This document shows positions 23,868-35,497 of a DNA stretch of 64,000 nucleotides, in pieces. Every line of letters starts with the position of its first letter. Positions within the stretch are counted from its first letter, which is position 1. The DNA comes from Phoma sp. XZ068 (Eukaryota > Ascomycota > Dothideomycetes > Pleosporales > Didymellaceae): assembly GCA_004835665.1 (NCBI GenBank), contig RBKR01000004.1, forward strand, positions 1,860,001-1,924,000, written 5' to 3'. Position numbers and translations under genes: made by a program. The notes below the pieces were generated by a model. That model had not been told where the DNA came from, ran no database searches, and saw only the letters and a program-made list of their open reading frames with translations.

Positions 23868-25876
23868 GTGAGAGGTGCATGATGGGTTATTTTGATGATA
23901 TTTGTTGTTGTTGCGCGTAATCTTATACCATTTGGACTTTCTTGTAGATATTGCTAGTAGTATCGTTTATCGCTAGACTCGTAATGCTCCTTCACCGCCA
24001 CAATGTTGCCGTGCTGTGCTCTGAGCTCTGTGCTCGTCGTCAAGACAATGCTTCACCTCGTTGTCAATGCTTGTTTGGCTGCTGTTAGTGCTTCATTTAG
24101 GTGTCGCGCGTTGCTAACCCACTAGGGTGCCAGAGTTCGTATCGTTGTCGTAACATTCTTACCTGTCAACACCTACAACCATGTCTCATCGCAGCATGCA
24201 TCGCAATAACACACCCCCACCGATCCATCCAGCATAGCCCCATCACAATCTCACCTATCCAGCATCCCATTCATACACCCCCTTCCCACAAACCACATCA
24301 ATTCTACAACACGAGCAACAAGCATCCCAGTCGCACCCATTGAAACAAACCCGTACCTCCACACCCACAACCGAAATTTAGCCCAATGTGTCCAAAACGT
24401 TCGATTCTCGGGCGCCCCGGCCCAAAGCGGTATCACTCGTTCCAAAGGCCCCGCTTCGTTAGGGCCCACGTGCGGCAGTGTGGCCGGATCTACCCTTCCG
24501 GTGAGTTACAGGCATGCTTTACGAGGCTTGATGGCTGCGATGGTGAAGGGAGATATTGAGAGGGGAGCGGTATGACAGATACAATGGGGGTGGGCGCGTG
24601 AGGTGCGTGGACGGTCTGGACCCGAGGGCTGAGGGTGCGAGGTCTAGATGTTTGGATCTGGATGGCGACGAACGATATACGAGATGGGAGTGTGGGGTAG
24701 GTAGGTACTACAGTACGGTCGGTGTTGTGAAGGTAACTAAGTTCCACGGAGTGCACACGGAGTGCGGTGATGGGCGGTTGCCTAGGTGAGTATAAGTCGT
24801 AGACATGGTTTTAGAAAGCTGAGTTTCGAGCAAGGGTAGGCCTGTCACGATGTTGTTACGTAGCAGGTGTCTGGAGTCGAGATGTCTGGTGCAATCAATT
24901 GGCAACGTCAGGTGTAATTACTACGGTAAATCTGCGATCGCTAGTGCATATCTCGATTGCATCGTACAGTCAAGGCCTATCGTGGGAGTGAGGCTCTTTG
25001 GGCCGAAGCACTGGTGACAGAAATGACTTGCCTGTTCTGGAGCCTTGCCTATTTGGGAGGACATGGAATTCTCAAGGCGACGCGGCTAGCCGGACGAGGT
25101 CCCTGACATGCAGCCACGCCGATTTAATGCTGGCCAGTTGGCGCTTGCCGGAGCAGGTTCAGCGAGGCGCTTCCCAATGATGGCAGCAAAGATGGACGAT
25201 CGAGATGTGCATTCAGTGTTGTTCGATTTGCCGCGGAGTGCAAGGCTGGCGCGTCGCGTGAGACTCGGAGTCTGATGAGCTGCAGCGTCTATTGGCCGAC
25301 GTTGTACAGGCTTGGCAGTCCACGGTGACGTAGTAGGCCGCCCTCAGCGAGAGTCGCTCTCATCCGTCCAGGAGGCGCAGAATCTGGCGCCGTCTTGTCC
25401 ATCCTGCGCGGATACGAATCGCGGACGGTTCCTGGACATCTCTGCGCGCGCCCGCTGCCACGCACTGCTAGCTCTCTGGCGAGTTTCTGGACTCCTGCGC
25501 GCGAATGCACCTGCAGCTGCCGCGAGCCGCTTAACTGTTCCCGTTCCCTGACGGTGCTTGGATCCACAGGGGATTAGCCCACCATTCCAAGCTGCCAATT
25601 CCTGCTGCCAGCACCTCCCCGTCTGTCCATCTCCGGGCGCACCCATCTGCTCCGACTGCTGCTGCGCTGTGTTGCGTGGCTCCCGGACAGTCTAGTGGCG
25701 CCTCTGGCCGTGTGCCCTTGAACGCCTTTTCTCGTCGACGTCATCCTCGACGGCCGCACTGAGTGCGCTGGTAGCTCCCGACCATCGAATGTCAACACCA
25801 CCCGGGCCGGGCCCCCTACCACGACACCTCTGCTCTTGCGCCATCGAGGGGGAGACAGGGGGATGCGACTGAGAAT
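23868..25876. other. 2 kb upstream region of the histidine kinase
   Basis: No convincing gene. Several 60-105-codon frames on both strands overlap and show no family features. It is most likely the promoter and long 5' leader of the hybrid histidine kinase, plus the Syp1 3' flank. Confidence 0.45.
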
Positions 25877-28800
25877 ATGACCAGAGACCACCAGCCGCCG
25901 CCCTCGTCGACTGATGTCACCGCCTCATCGACCACCACTCCGCCCGACCCACTGCACGCCTCGCCCAACGCACCGCCGCGCCCGCCGCTGCAGCGCCTGC
26001 CGCGCAACGCTGCTGTGTCCCGCACGTCGCCCGCCGACGACCCGCGCTCGCCTGGCCCGCGCCCCGACGACGACGATGAGCCCACCACCGAGACCGACAC
26101 TGACATGAGCGAGGACCCAGCCGACGCCGCCAACGAGGACGCGGGGGAGCGCGCGCGCGCAGACGTCGTGCCGCCGGGCAAGGCGTCGCCGGACGAGGTG
26201 GAGATTGAGCGCCTGCGCAGCCTGCAGCTGAAGATCCTGCAGCAGCAACAGCAGCAGCAGCGCCAGCGCATGAGGAACGTCTCGGGCACCACGGGCAATG
26301 CTTCCCCGCGTGTTCGCAGAGTCTCGCCCATCAAGGAGGAACCAATCTCGGCCATGTCGCCCACGCTCGAAGGCGCCTTCATCAGCACACCAAGCCCCCT
26401 GCCGACGGCAGCGACCACGTCAACCGAGTCGACGGAGTCGGCGAGGACCATCCGCGGAAGTGTGCCACCCACACCTGCTGGCCACCAGGCACTGCGGACC
26501 CCATCGTACCCCTTCCCCACCGTCCCCAACACGCCACGATGGGCCTCGTCGTTCCACATGCCCTTCACCAGTCTGTCGCCCACCGTGTCGGCCATCCACG
26601 CTCGCGAGTGGGCCCCGCCGAGGGAGCACATCACCTCAGAGCACAGCACGCCTGCTGCCTCTACTACACCATTCGCGCCGGGCGAGAGGGGCCAATACTT
26701 CGCTGAACCTGAAGATCCTCGCTTCCCCAGTCCTAATCTCTACGAACTAGTCTTACAGCTGGGCACCGAACCTGGACTGGCAGCATGGTGGACTGCCGTG
26801 ACGTCGATTATGAGGGATCACTATGCTGCAGAAAGAGCAACATTAGCCGTGCCTGCAGATGCATCTGACATTGAAAACGTGCCTTGGGGACAAAAGGCTA
26901 CTTACACTGCAATTTTCGGTGATACCAGCCCACATGCAGCGACCTACCAGGAAGCATCAAACTCCAAGAACCACGCTGTCAGAGTTCAACAGGCCACGCC
27001 ACAGCCAGAAGAAAGGCCATCACCGTCTGTAATACCGGACAGGAGGCCCAAGCTGTTTTCACATCATTCCTTTTCTGGCTACGAGCGGCAAAAGGAGGCA
27101 GCCTTCCCTGACCCGTCCGCGCCCGTTCCATCTGCTCGACCAAGAGGGCCACTTCGAGCTGTCAGTCATGCCCCGCAAACGCCCTCGAGGGAGCATCCCC
27201 TTAGGCAGGTTTCTCAAGCGTCATTTGATGGAGCAGCGTCACCATTTCCCAGCTTCAACAACATCGCTACTCGTGATCCGTCGTTTAGTGACCCGGACTT
27301 CTCAAGTGTTGGTGGAGAGGCAACAACGCCCACCGCCGTCTTCAGTGTACTACGCGCTCTCGATCACGAGCCGGACGCCTTGATAGACAACAGCGGTGTC
27401 AATCGCGTACTGGAAAGAGGACGCGTGGTCACTTTGACACGAGACTACTCGACATCCATGTCCACTTCCCGTGAAGAGTTGCAGGAGAAGGAGAAGAAGG
27501 AGAAGCTGGAAGAGAACAAAGCACCGGCGGAAAAAGCGAGCGTTGTAGGGCCCGAACCACACAAGACTGGCCGTAGCCATGTTGCACCTCCCGCTAAGCA
27601 AGGGAGTCTCGGTGTAGGCAATCTGGGACTTCGACCTCGCTACGAAGAGTACGAACAATATCCAACCTCGCCGTGGGCACAGTCACCCGCTCCATCGCCG
27701 GCGATACAAAATGATGCAGAAGCGAACCCCTTCTTTGCTACCAGCAATGTTGACGAAGAAACATTCAACCCTTCCAAATCTCCGCAAGACTATACGCAGT
27801 ACGGTGTCGTCGAAGCCATTGGTGTAGACCGGGCCAGCACAGTCACTCACATTCCGCTTATTCACCCTACTCTTTCTCAAGTTATGCATAATGCTGATAC
27901 AGGCACACCCGCTCAAACGCCAGTAATGGCTCGCAGACCGTCAGAGCAATCAACACAAGCCCCGTCACCCCAACGAGAAAGCTTCATACGCAGGGCTCCC
28001 ATCGCTATTCTCTCCATTTTATCGCCTGTCGTCCCGTATCCTCGCAACCTCACCAACTCTCTCAAACACCTTGCGCCCCATCTAGCGACATCGTTCTCAA
28101 ACGCTTGGCAGTTTACCAATGCCCAGGTCCAGGTCAATTCGGCAAGACAGCGACGAGTATTAGGACCAGGCCCTGGTAACACTACCATCTCAGACCCGGA
28201 GAGTCTCGACGATCTTTTGCACCTCGACCTTGGGGACCTTTCGAACTCCGCCGCCGGAAGTGTTACTAGCCCTTCCGACTATTCTGGTCGGTCTAAGTAC
28301 AGTCCTGGTGGCTCTATTACCGGCACACCTGGATGGGACGCGGCGTCTTTGGGCTTCTCGAGCAAGCATTCTATCAGTAGCACGCCCGGCCATCTGGCAG
28401 GGAGCGAAGCCGTCGAGAGCTATTTTGATACAAAGAAGAGGAGCACAAGAGCATCAAGTCAGTCTAAGTCCGAGAAGAAAATTGAGAAAAGGGCTAGTGT
28501 CAACCCGGTTGCAGAGTACTACGAAGACGATGCTCTTACACCAAGGAACGAGAAGGGGGTTACTAAAGACGAAGCTTCCACTACAGGAACGAAAGTGCAG
28601 CACCACCGTGGCCACTCGCTCCTGCACTCGTACGGTGCTGACTTTGGTTCGTCATTTCAATCTTTGCCGACAGCAACAACTCCAGGAGGTCGAGCGCCTG
28701 CTACTCCGGGACATGGGAGGAGAAACTCTATCACCGAGACCTTCGACATGCCACCGCCTTCTGAAAGTCTCCTGCGAACAATCATTGATTCTTTGCCCGT

Positions 28801-31800
28801 GCAAATCTTCACAGCAGCGCCTAATAGCGGTGCAATCACCTGGGTGAACTCGAAGTTTCTCATCTATGGAGGTCAGGATACTCGCCAAGTCCTTCAAGAT
28901 CCATGGGAGTCGATTCATCCCGATGATCGCGAGTCTTACCTCGAACAGTGGAACAAATCGCTGCGCACGGGTCAACAACTTCAGAAGAAGGTTCGCTTGA
29001 AGCGATTCGATAACTGCTACAGGTGGTTTTATGTACGAGTGGCGCCTTTGAAGAACAAGCGGCAGCAGATTGTCCACTGGATTGGAACTAACATGGACTT
29101 CCACGAGCAGCACCTTGCCGAATTGAACTCTGCTCGACAGCAGGAGACGGCTGCCTCTGAAGCGAAGTACCGAGCTCTAGCGAATTCCAGTCCCCAGATC
29201 GTTTTCGTGGTTTCTAACCGAAGAGGTCTCACCTTCTGCAACTCACAATGGACAACGTTCTCTGGCCAAGCTGAGAAGGAGGCGCTCATTAATGGGTTCC
29301 TTGAGTATGTGCACCCGGACGATGTCATCAAGTGCAAGTTACCAGATATTGGAGAAGACGGATCGACCAACGTACCAACCACGATCCCAACAGAACATAG
29401 CCGCCAAAACTCGCAGCACTCGTCTTCGTCAGACGACTCCTCGGAAACTGACAAGACGGTCACAAGCCCCGGCTCTACGCCTGACAAGATGGACATGCCT
29501 CAGGCGAAGTTGTCCAAACTGGCAAGCACGGGTATCTTGAAGGTTGCCAAGGATGCTGATGGTCGCGCTTCTTACTCTACGGAAGTACGGCTCCGCAACA
29601 AAGATGGCGACTACCGGTGGCATCTGGTCAGAATTCTCCTGGAGAAGGAACTTGCTGAAGATATGGCTGAGGAGAGCTGGTACGGCACCGCTACGGACAT
29701 CAACGACCACAAGTTGCTTGAGCAGACACTAAAGGAGACTATGGATGCCAAGACGAGGTTCTTGAGCAACATGTCCCACGAGATCCGTACGCCACTCAAC
29801 GGTATCTCAGGTATGGTCAACTTTCTCCAAGACAGCCCCCTCAATGCAGAGCAGCTGGAGCATGTCAATATCATCAATGCCAGTACTGCCAGCTTGCTCA
29901 ACCTGATCAACGACATCCTCGATCTCTCAAAGGTCGAAGCTGGTATGATCAAGTTGTCCATGGAATGGCTGCATCTGCCATCGCTGTTGGAGGAGGTCAA
30001 CGATCTCAATATGGGGTTGGCCATTCAGAAAGGACTGGAGCTCAACTATTTGGTGGAAGAAAACGTGCCTTCTATGGTTAAGGGCGACAAGTTCCGAATT
30101 CGACAAGTACTCCTCAACGTGGTGGGTAATGCGATCAAGTTCACGCCAAAAGGCGAGATCTTTGTACGCTGCAAGCTGCAACCTCCAGAACGCTCCGGGC
30201 CACTGAATGAGTACGAGACCATGGTACGGTTCGAGGTCGTCGACACTGGGCGAGGATTCACCGAGAGCGAGGCCAAGTACTTGTTCAAACGGTTTAGCCA
30301 GATCGATGCCAGCAGTACCAGGCAGCACGGTGGTACAGGTCTTGGACTTGCCATCTCCATGCAGTTTGTTGAATTGCACGGAGGAAAGATGGATGCCCGC
30401 AGTGTGCCAGGCAAGGGCTCTACATTCTTCTTCACGATCAAGTTTGGTCTACCTACACCAACTGACTTCCCGAAACCACGGGTGGCAACGCCTCTTACGC
30501 CGGCCACGGAGCTGGCAACGATTGTTCCACCGCTACCAGTTGCGCAGCCATCACCATTGCAGAGACCGCCATTCCCACAAATTAGTGGCTCCGCGCAGAG
30601 TGCGCAGATCAAGCGTGTGTCCAGTATTTCCTCAGAACACAGCGTCAAGTCTCCAGTTGCAAGCTCAGCGGGGTCCCTGAGGTCGCAGGATTCACCTGCT
30701 CTCTCCTCTGGTAGCTCGGACCACTCTCTTACAAGTGCAGCGCTCACTGGCAAGTCGAGTCTACGGTCTGAGAGGTCATCTGCCTCCTCGTTTCTAGCGG
30801 ATAGCCGCCTCACAAGCCCAGATCCAGAGATCAATCTTTCTCTGCCTCCTAAACGAACTGACAGTGAGGGTGCAACATCTAATGAGTCACTAGCATCGAA
30901 TGCTACCGCACGCCCATCAACAGCGCCAACACCCGTCATCAATTCGCCTTTGGCTCAGCCGCCAATGTACTCTATCCTGGTCGTTTGTCCGTTGGTGCAT
31001 AGCAGGGAAGCTACCATCCGGCATATTAAGAATACCCTCCCGCAAGGCATCCCACACCAGATTACTGGCGAAGAAAACCTGATCAGCGCTCAGAGGATGC
31101 TTGGTGGAGACAGTCCAGTCATTTTCACTCACGTCGTCCTGGTCCTCCACGACACTGCAGAAGTACATGCCATTATGGATCAGGTCTTCAGCTCTGTACA
31201 CTATGGCAACACGTCTGTTGTGGTAGTATCTGACCCATCACAAAAGAAGGAACTGATGAAGGAGGCATCAGACTACGATTACGAGCGCCTTGCAGTAGAT
31301 CGTCGACTCGAGTTCATTTACCGACCGCTGAAGCCATCTAAGTTCGCTATCATCTTTGATCCGGAAAAGCAACGCGAGTCTAGTACAGACCGCAATCAAG
31401 ATACAGCGCAGCAAGTGGTCGTCAGCCAAAAGCTTGTGTTCGAGGAACTCAAGAGGCGACTTGGCGGCAAAGGTCACAAGGTGTTGCTCGTTGAGGATAA
31501 CCAGATCAATCAGACTGTGAGTATCTCCATTTACCTGATATGATACACTTGCTGATAAATGTGCAGGTCATTCTCAAGTTCCTTGCCAAGATCGATGTAA
31601 CAACCGACACAGTTCTCGACGGCGTACAATGCACAGAGACAGTATTCTCAAAACCGCCGGGGTACTATTCAATTATCTTGGTGAGTTACAACCCCAGTTG
31701 GCAATATACCCGTGCTAACCATCATGCAGTGCGATCTACATATGCCAAACAAAGATGGCTACCAGGCATGCAAAGAGATCAGACGCTGGGAGAAGAAGAA

Positions 31801-31999
31801 CGGCTACCGCCGCCACCCAATCATTGCCCTCTCCGCCAACGTCCTCGGCGACGTCTACGCCAAGTGCGTCGAGGCTGGCTTCAATTCCTACGTCACCAAA
31901 CCCGTTGCCTTCAAAGAACTTTCCCTCGTCATGACTAAATTCGTGGATCCACCAGACCCATCGAAACCCCCGGAACTCATGAGACTCAGGAAATCTTGA
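25877..31999 (+). CDS. hybrid sensor histidine kinase
   Basis: Exons 25877-31516, 31567-31680 and 31730-31999 give 2,007 residues. A long disordered N-terminus includes a glutamine run near 122. A conserved GAF-like piece lies at about 285-345 (LGTEPGLAAWW, NVPWGQKATY). Two PAS domains follow: about 963-1075 (DSLPVQIFTAAP, WESIHPDD) and about 1095-1280 (SSPQIVFVVSN, VHPDD). The second carries a Ser/Thr-rich insertion. The H-box is FLSNMSHEIRTPLNG with H1301 as phospho-acceptor. The ATPase domain has NVVGNAIKF (N box), VDTGRGF (G1) and GGTGLGLAIS (G2). After a Ser-rich linker a receiver domain reads VLLVEDNQ, D1920 (CDLHMP) and TKPVA. All catalytic residues are present. It should autophosphorylate and pass phosphate via a histidine phosphotransfer protein to response regulators upstream of stress MAPK or transcription. 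The architecture may fit fungal class X/XI kinases, which I could not settle. The stimulus is unknown. Confidence 0.93.
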
Positions 32000-32844
32000 A
32001 CACATAAACGGCTGCTTTCTTCATAAACACGAAGTCCTCACACACAGGACAGGCGGCCGTAACGCTGCACTCGCAGCACTCAGAACGCGTCCCAGCACCG
32101 CACTTTCGCGACAGCAACGGCGCACCATTCACTGACCGACTGGACGGTTCCACACGGTCATCACGCACGAACGATATTAGCATAGAAAGGGGGTTCGCAG
32201 TATATCCTCTGTTTTATCTGCATTTGTTCAACATTCTCATTTTTCTTCTTCTGTTCTGGTATTCTTGCGCTGCATCTAGGAAAGGCCCAGGCTAGGGCCA
32301 GGCACACGTAATGTTTGGAATCCGCATCGTCATTGTGCATTCTTCGAGGCATTGAGGGCGCTGGGTTGACATGCATGGCGTTGCGTTGCGTTGCGTTGCT
32401 GAATCGAGATGTTGTTTTTCAGCTATCTTGCCAACATATACATCATGGCTGTGCGTGTTTTGGAGGGACGGTGGATACATGGGGTTGATTGCAATTGGAC
32501 TGAGCTACGGCTTGGTTGGGTCTGGGTATGTACTATAGAGTTGGCAGGTGGATGAAATAGAATGCCAAGATGACAGTAAAAAGCGTTCTCGCTGCTTTTT
32601 GTGTGAATGTGCCGCAGTTTGGTCTCAGGACGAGTAAGAGCTTCAGGAAGTGTACATGCTTGATATCTAGGAACCCTAGGATCTATTGAAGTCTGAAGTG
32701 TGTAATCAGTGCCTCTTAGTCGTGACTGCCAATGGCGGCGAAGTAGCGCGGCGCTTATCGATAAGGGCAGCTCCAAAAATTTCTCGACATCTTGAATGCG
32801 ACACTGCACACGCGACAACAAGACTTCTTCCAGCTTGTACAATA
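32000..32844. other. intergenic with (GCGTT)n run
   Basis: Contains the histidine-kinase 3' flank and the Lcp5 promoter. A GCGTT run of about 4.4 copies lies at 32378-32399. No gene seen. Confidence 0.5.
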
Positions 32845-33912
32845 ATGGCGGTCGATAACTCTCTAGAGTCGCTACTTGCGACACTCACAACATCCATACA
32901 ATCTGCCACCGAGGCGCTACCCCAGGAGGACATCCTACCGCCGAAGGAAGGCATTTCGCTACTGGATGTCAAGAATGAGCTCTTGCTCTCGTACCTCCAG
33001 AACCTCGTGTTTCTGATACTACTCAAACTACGGGCGCGTTCTTCTGGCGAAAGCGATCAACTACACCCCCAGGATGAAGTGGTGCAGAAGCTTGTCGAGC
33101 TACGAATCTACCTCGAGAAGGGTGTCCGACCGCTCGAGAACCGCCTCAAGTACAACATCGACAAAATTATCCGCAGCGCCGACGACGCCGCCCGTCGCAC
33201 CGCCCAAGTGACCGCACAGCCGAAAGCGAGAAAGTCAAGGAACGACACCGGCTCTGGCTCTGACGACAGCGACGCCGAGTCCGCTGCCTCAGACCAGACC
33301 GCCGACTCAGAAGACGAAATGTCTTACGCCCCCAACAAAGCCGCCGTTCTCCGCGCAAAGCCAGAAGAGCCCTCCACTCGCGACCGTGACTCCGCAAAGG
33401 ACGGCATCTACCGCCCGCCTAAGATCACGCCCATGGCCATGCCCACAACCGAAGGCCGCGCAGAGCGCCGCGACCGCCGCCCCAACAAGTCCGCAACGCT
33501 TGACGAGTTCATCGCGACTGAACTGTCTTCTGCGCCCATCGCCGAGCCCTCGATTGGTAGCACCATCACGCACGGCGGCCGACACACAAAGTCTGAGAAG
33601 GAGCGCCGGGAAGAGAACGAGAGGCGCGAGTACGAAGAGAGCAACTTCACACGTCTGGCGCCTAAGAGCAAGAAGGAGCAGAGGAAGGCGGACAGGGGCA
33701 AGACGGGTGGCTTTGGAGGTGAGGAGTGGAGAGGGTTGGGCGCAGGCATTGATAGGATTGAGAGGCTTACGGAGAAGAAGGGTGGGAGTGCGAAGGGAAG
33801 TCTTGAGAAGAGCAGGAAGAGGCCGATTGAGGATGGGCCGAGGAGTAGTGGGAGTGCGGCGGGCGATGCGTTTGAGAAGAGGAGGAAGATTGTTGGGAGG
33901 TATCGGAAGTAG
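32845..33912 (+). CDS. lcp5: Lcp5/neuroguidin-like U3 snoRNP protein
   Basis: Single exon, 355 residues, start ATG 32845. The N-terminal 100 residues match the Sas10/Utp3/C1D domain (ISLLDVKNELLLSYLQNLVFLILLKLR and LRIYLEKGVRPLENRLKYNIDKIIR). An acidic Ser/Asp region then leads to a conserved YRPPKITPM segment. The basic, Lys/Arg-rich C-terminus (EERRE, FTRLAPKSKKE, and a final KRRKIVGRYRK) fits a nucleolar protein. Lcp5 is a component of the small-subunit processome and is needed for 18S rRNA maturation. The same frame is open upstream of the ATG, but the conserved part starts here. Confidence 0.9.
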   Translation: MAVDNSLESLLATLTTSIQSATEALPQEDILPPKEGISLLDVKNELLLSYLQNLVFLILLKLRARSSGESDQLHPQDEVVQKLVELRIYLEKGVRPLENRLKYNIDKIIRSADDAARRTAQVTAQPKARKSRNDTGSGSDDSDAESAASDQTADSEDEMSYAPNKAAVLRAKPEEPSTRDRDSAKDGIYRPPKITPMAMPTTEGRAERRDRRPNKSATLDEFIATELSSAPIAEPSIGSTITHGGRHTKSEKERREENERREYEESNFTRLAPKSKKEQRKADRGKTGGFGGEEWRGLGAGIDRIERLTEKKGGSAKGSLEKSRKRPIEDGPRSSGSAAGDAFEKRRKIVGRYRK

Positions 33913-34117
33913 ACTGCTGGGTTTTGGTAGTTTGAATACCCGTTTGGTGTCGAAGTACGACATCACTGTGCATGGGGTTGCTCTTTCCTCAATCTCCTCG
34001 TCGCAGCTGCTTCCTACTATAAATTTACAAACACCTCGTCCACACTTCGTGCGACAACCTTCATTCACCCACCTCATCCAATCACTCTTGCTGTTGAACA
34101 CGCCTCACTTTGCCATC

Positions 34118-35209
34118 ATGCACTCACTCCACTTGCTCTGCACTTACCTCTCCCTGCTCGCCACCGTAGCCAGAAGTGTGACCGCTAGCCCCCAAAACTC
34201 AACCATCTCCAGCTGCACAGGGTAGAATTCACTCACATCCACTTCACCCTCATCTACTGACAAGTGCAGAGGCACACTCTACTTCGCCGCCCACCCAGCC
34301 GACACACTCCTCTACCAGAACCCCGATCTCTTCCACGACCTCTACGTGTACAAATGCGTCACCACCGTCATCTTCACCTCCGGCGACCGCGGCGTCACAG
34401 GCAACCACCCTCGCTCCCTCGAACACGGCGTTGAAGCTGCGTACGCGTGGATGATGGGTCTGGAGACGAGTAACCAGACCTGGTTGTCGGATACAGTTCG
34501 AATTGGCAGTGAAACTGTGAGAGTGAGTAAGCATCCCGGTGCGAACAATGTGCAACTTGTGTATCTGCGGCTTCCGGACGGTGGGCATGTAGGCGCTGGG
34601 TATGGAGTGCATGGGGGCGAGTCGTTGAGGAAGTTGTACGCTGGTGGTATTCAGAGAGTTACGACTACGGATGGGAATGCGAGGTATACGCTCGACTTGC
34701 TGAAGGATTTGCTCGCGGAGATATTGAGGGAGAGTTGTGCTACTGATGTCCGTGTGCTGGATTATAAGACTGGGGTGCCGGATGAGGAGGATGAGAGAGA
34801 AGATCACGCGGACCATGTTGTGAGCGCTAGATTGGTGGTGGATGTTATGAGGCGGGAGGAGAGTAGGGCGAGGCTTCAAGGGTATGGTCAATTACTCGGC
34901 GTGAGAGATGCAGTGGTACTGACGTGAACAGGTATGCGGGCGGCTTTGCACGCAAGTTCGACTCGAATCTCATCGAGACAGATCTCGATTTCAAGAGGAA
35001 GGTCACGGCGTTTCTCAAGTATGCTGAGTACGATCAGCACATGGTATGCTACCAGGAGGCAACTATCGAGTGTTCACTAAAATCGACAGTGTAAGAGCTA
35101 CAACGAGTGCCTGGACAACAGCGACGGAGATGCACAGGACAGGCTGTTTCCCGATCACGACGTGTTGTATGCTGCTGAGGCGCTCCAGCGGGAGTACTAC
35201 GTCTCCTGA
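34118..35209 (+). CDS. secreted PIG-L family protein with altered active-site motif
   Basis: Exons 34118-34221, 34270-34881, 34932-35043 and 35090-35209 (introns of 46-50 bp) give 315 residues. Residues 1-24 form a signal peptide (MHSLHLLCTYLSLLATVA). The PIG-L/LmbE fold begins at TLYFAAHPAD. H43 and D46 plus H217 in DHADH (H214-x2-H217) correspond to the zinc ligands of the family. The usual HPDD/HxDD motif reads H-P-A-D here, so the first aspartate, the general base in characterised enzymes such as MshB, is alanine (A45). TSGDRG and the internal GGESLRKLY segments are also family-like. Members remove N-acetyl groups from GlcNAc-containing lipids or small molecules. The secretion signal rules out the ER GPI enzyme itself. 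The substrate is unknown and activity is uncertain because of A45. Confidence 0.82.
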
Positions 35210-35497
35210 TCATACATTCACCTTTCGTCGCGAAACTAATGCGCAGATCTCACAAATCAATACTCAAAGGATCCCATCAGCAATACAGGTGGTTGAACTA
35301 CCTAAGGCATCTATACCAGACGAGACAAACAAAACGCTATTCTATCGCAAAATCAGTGCAAAGTACAAGACAGAGACTCCGAATCGGCTATAACAAAAAA
35401 TACAAACATCGTAAAACTCAAGTCCCCAACGCCAACGCCTAACCATGCCATGCAAAACATTCTCTGCTCTAACCTAGCAAACTGCTCCAGCAACTAC

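Noticed and set aside
24392..24412. GTTCGATTC, like a tRNA T-arm
   Set aside because: The flanking bases do not pair as a T-stem and no cloverleaf can be drawn.
24101..25876. Several 60-105-codon frames on both strands upstream of the histidine kinase
   Set aside because: Low-complexity composition, mutual overlap and no family features. Best explained as promoter or leader.
30046..30942. 298-codon - strand frame
   Set aside because: Shadow of the histidine kinase ATPase domain and Ser-rich linker on +.
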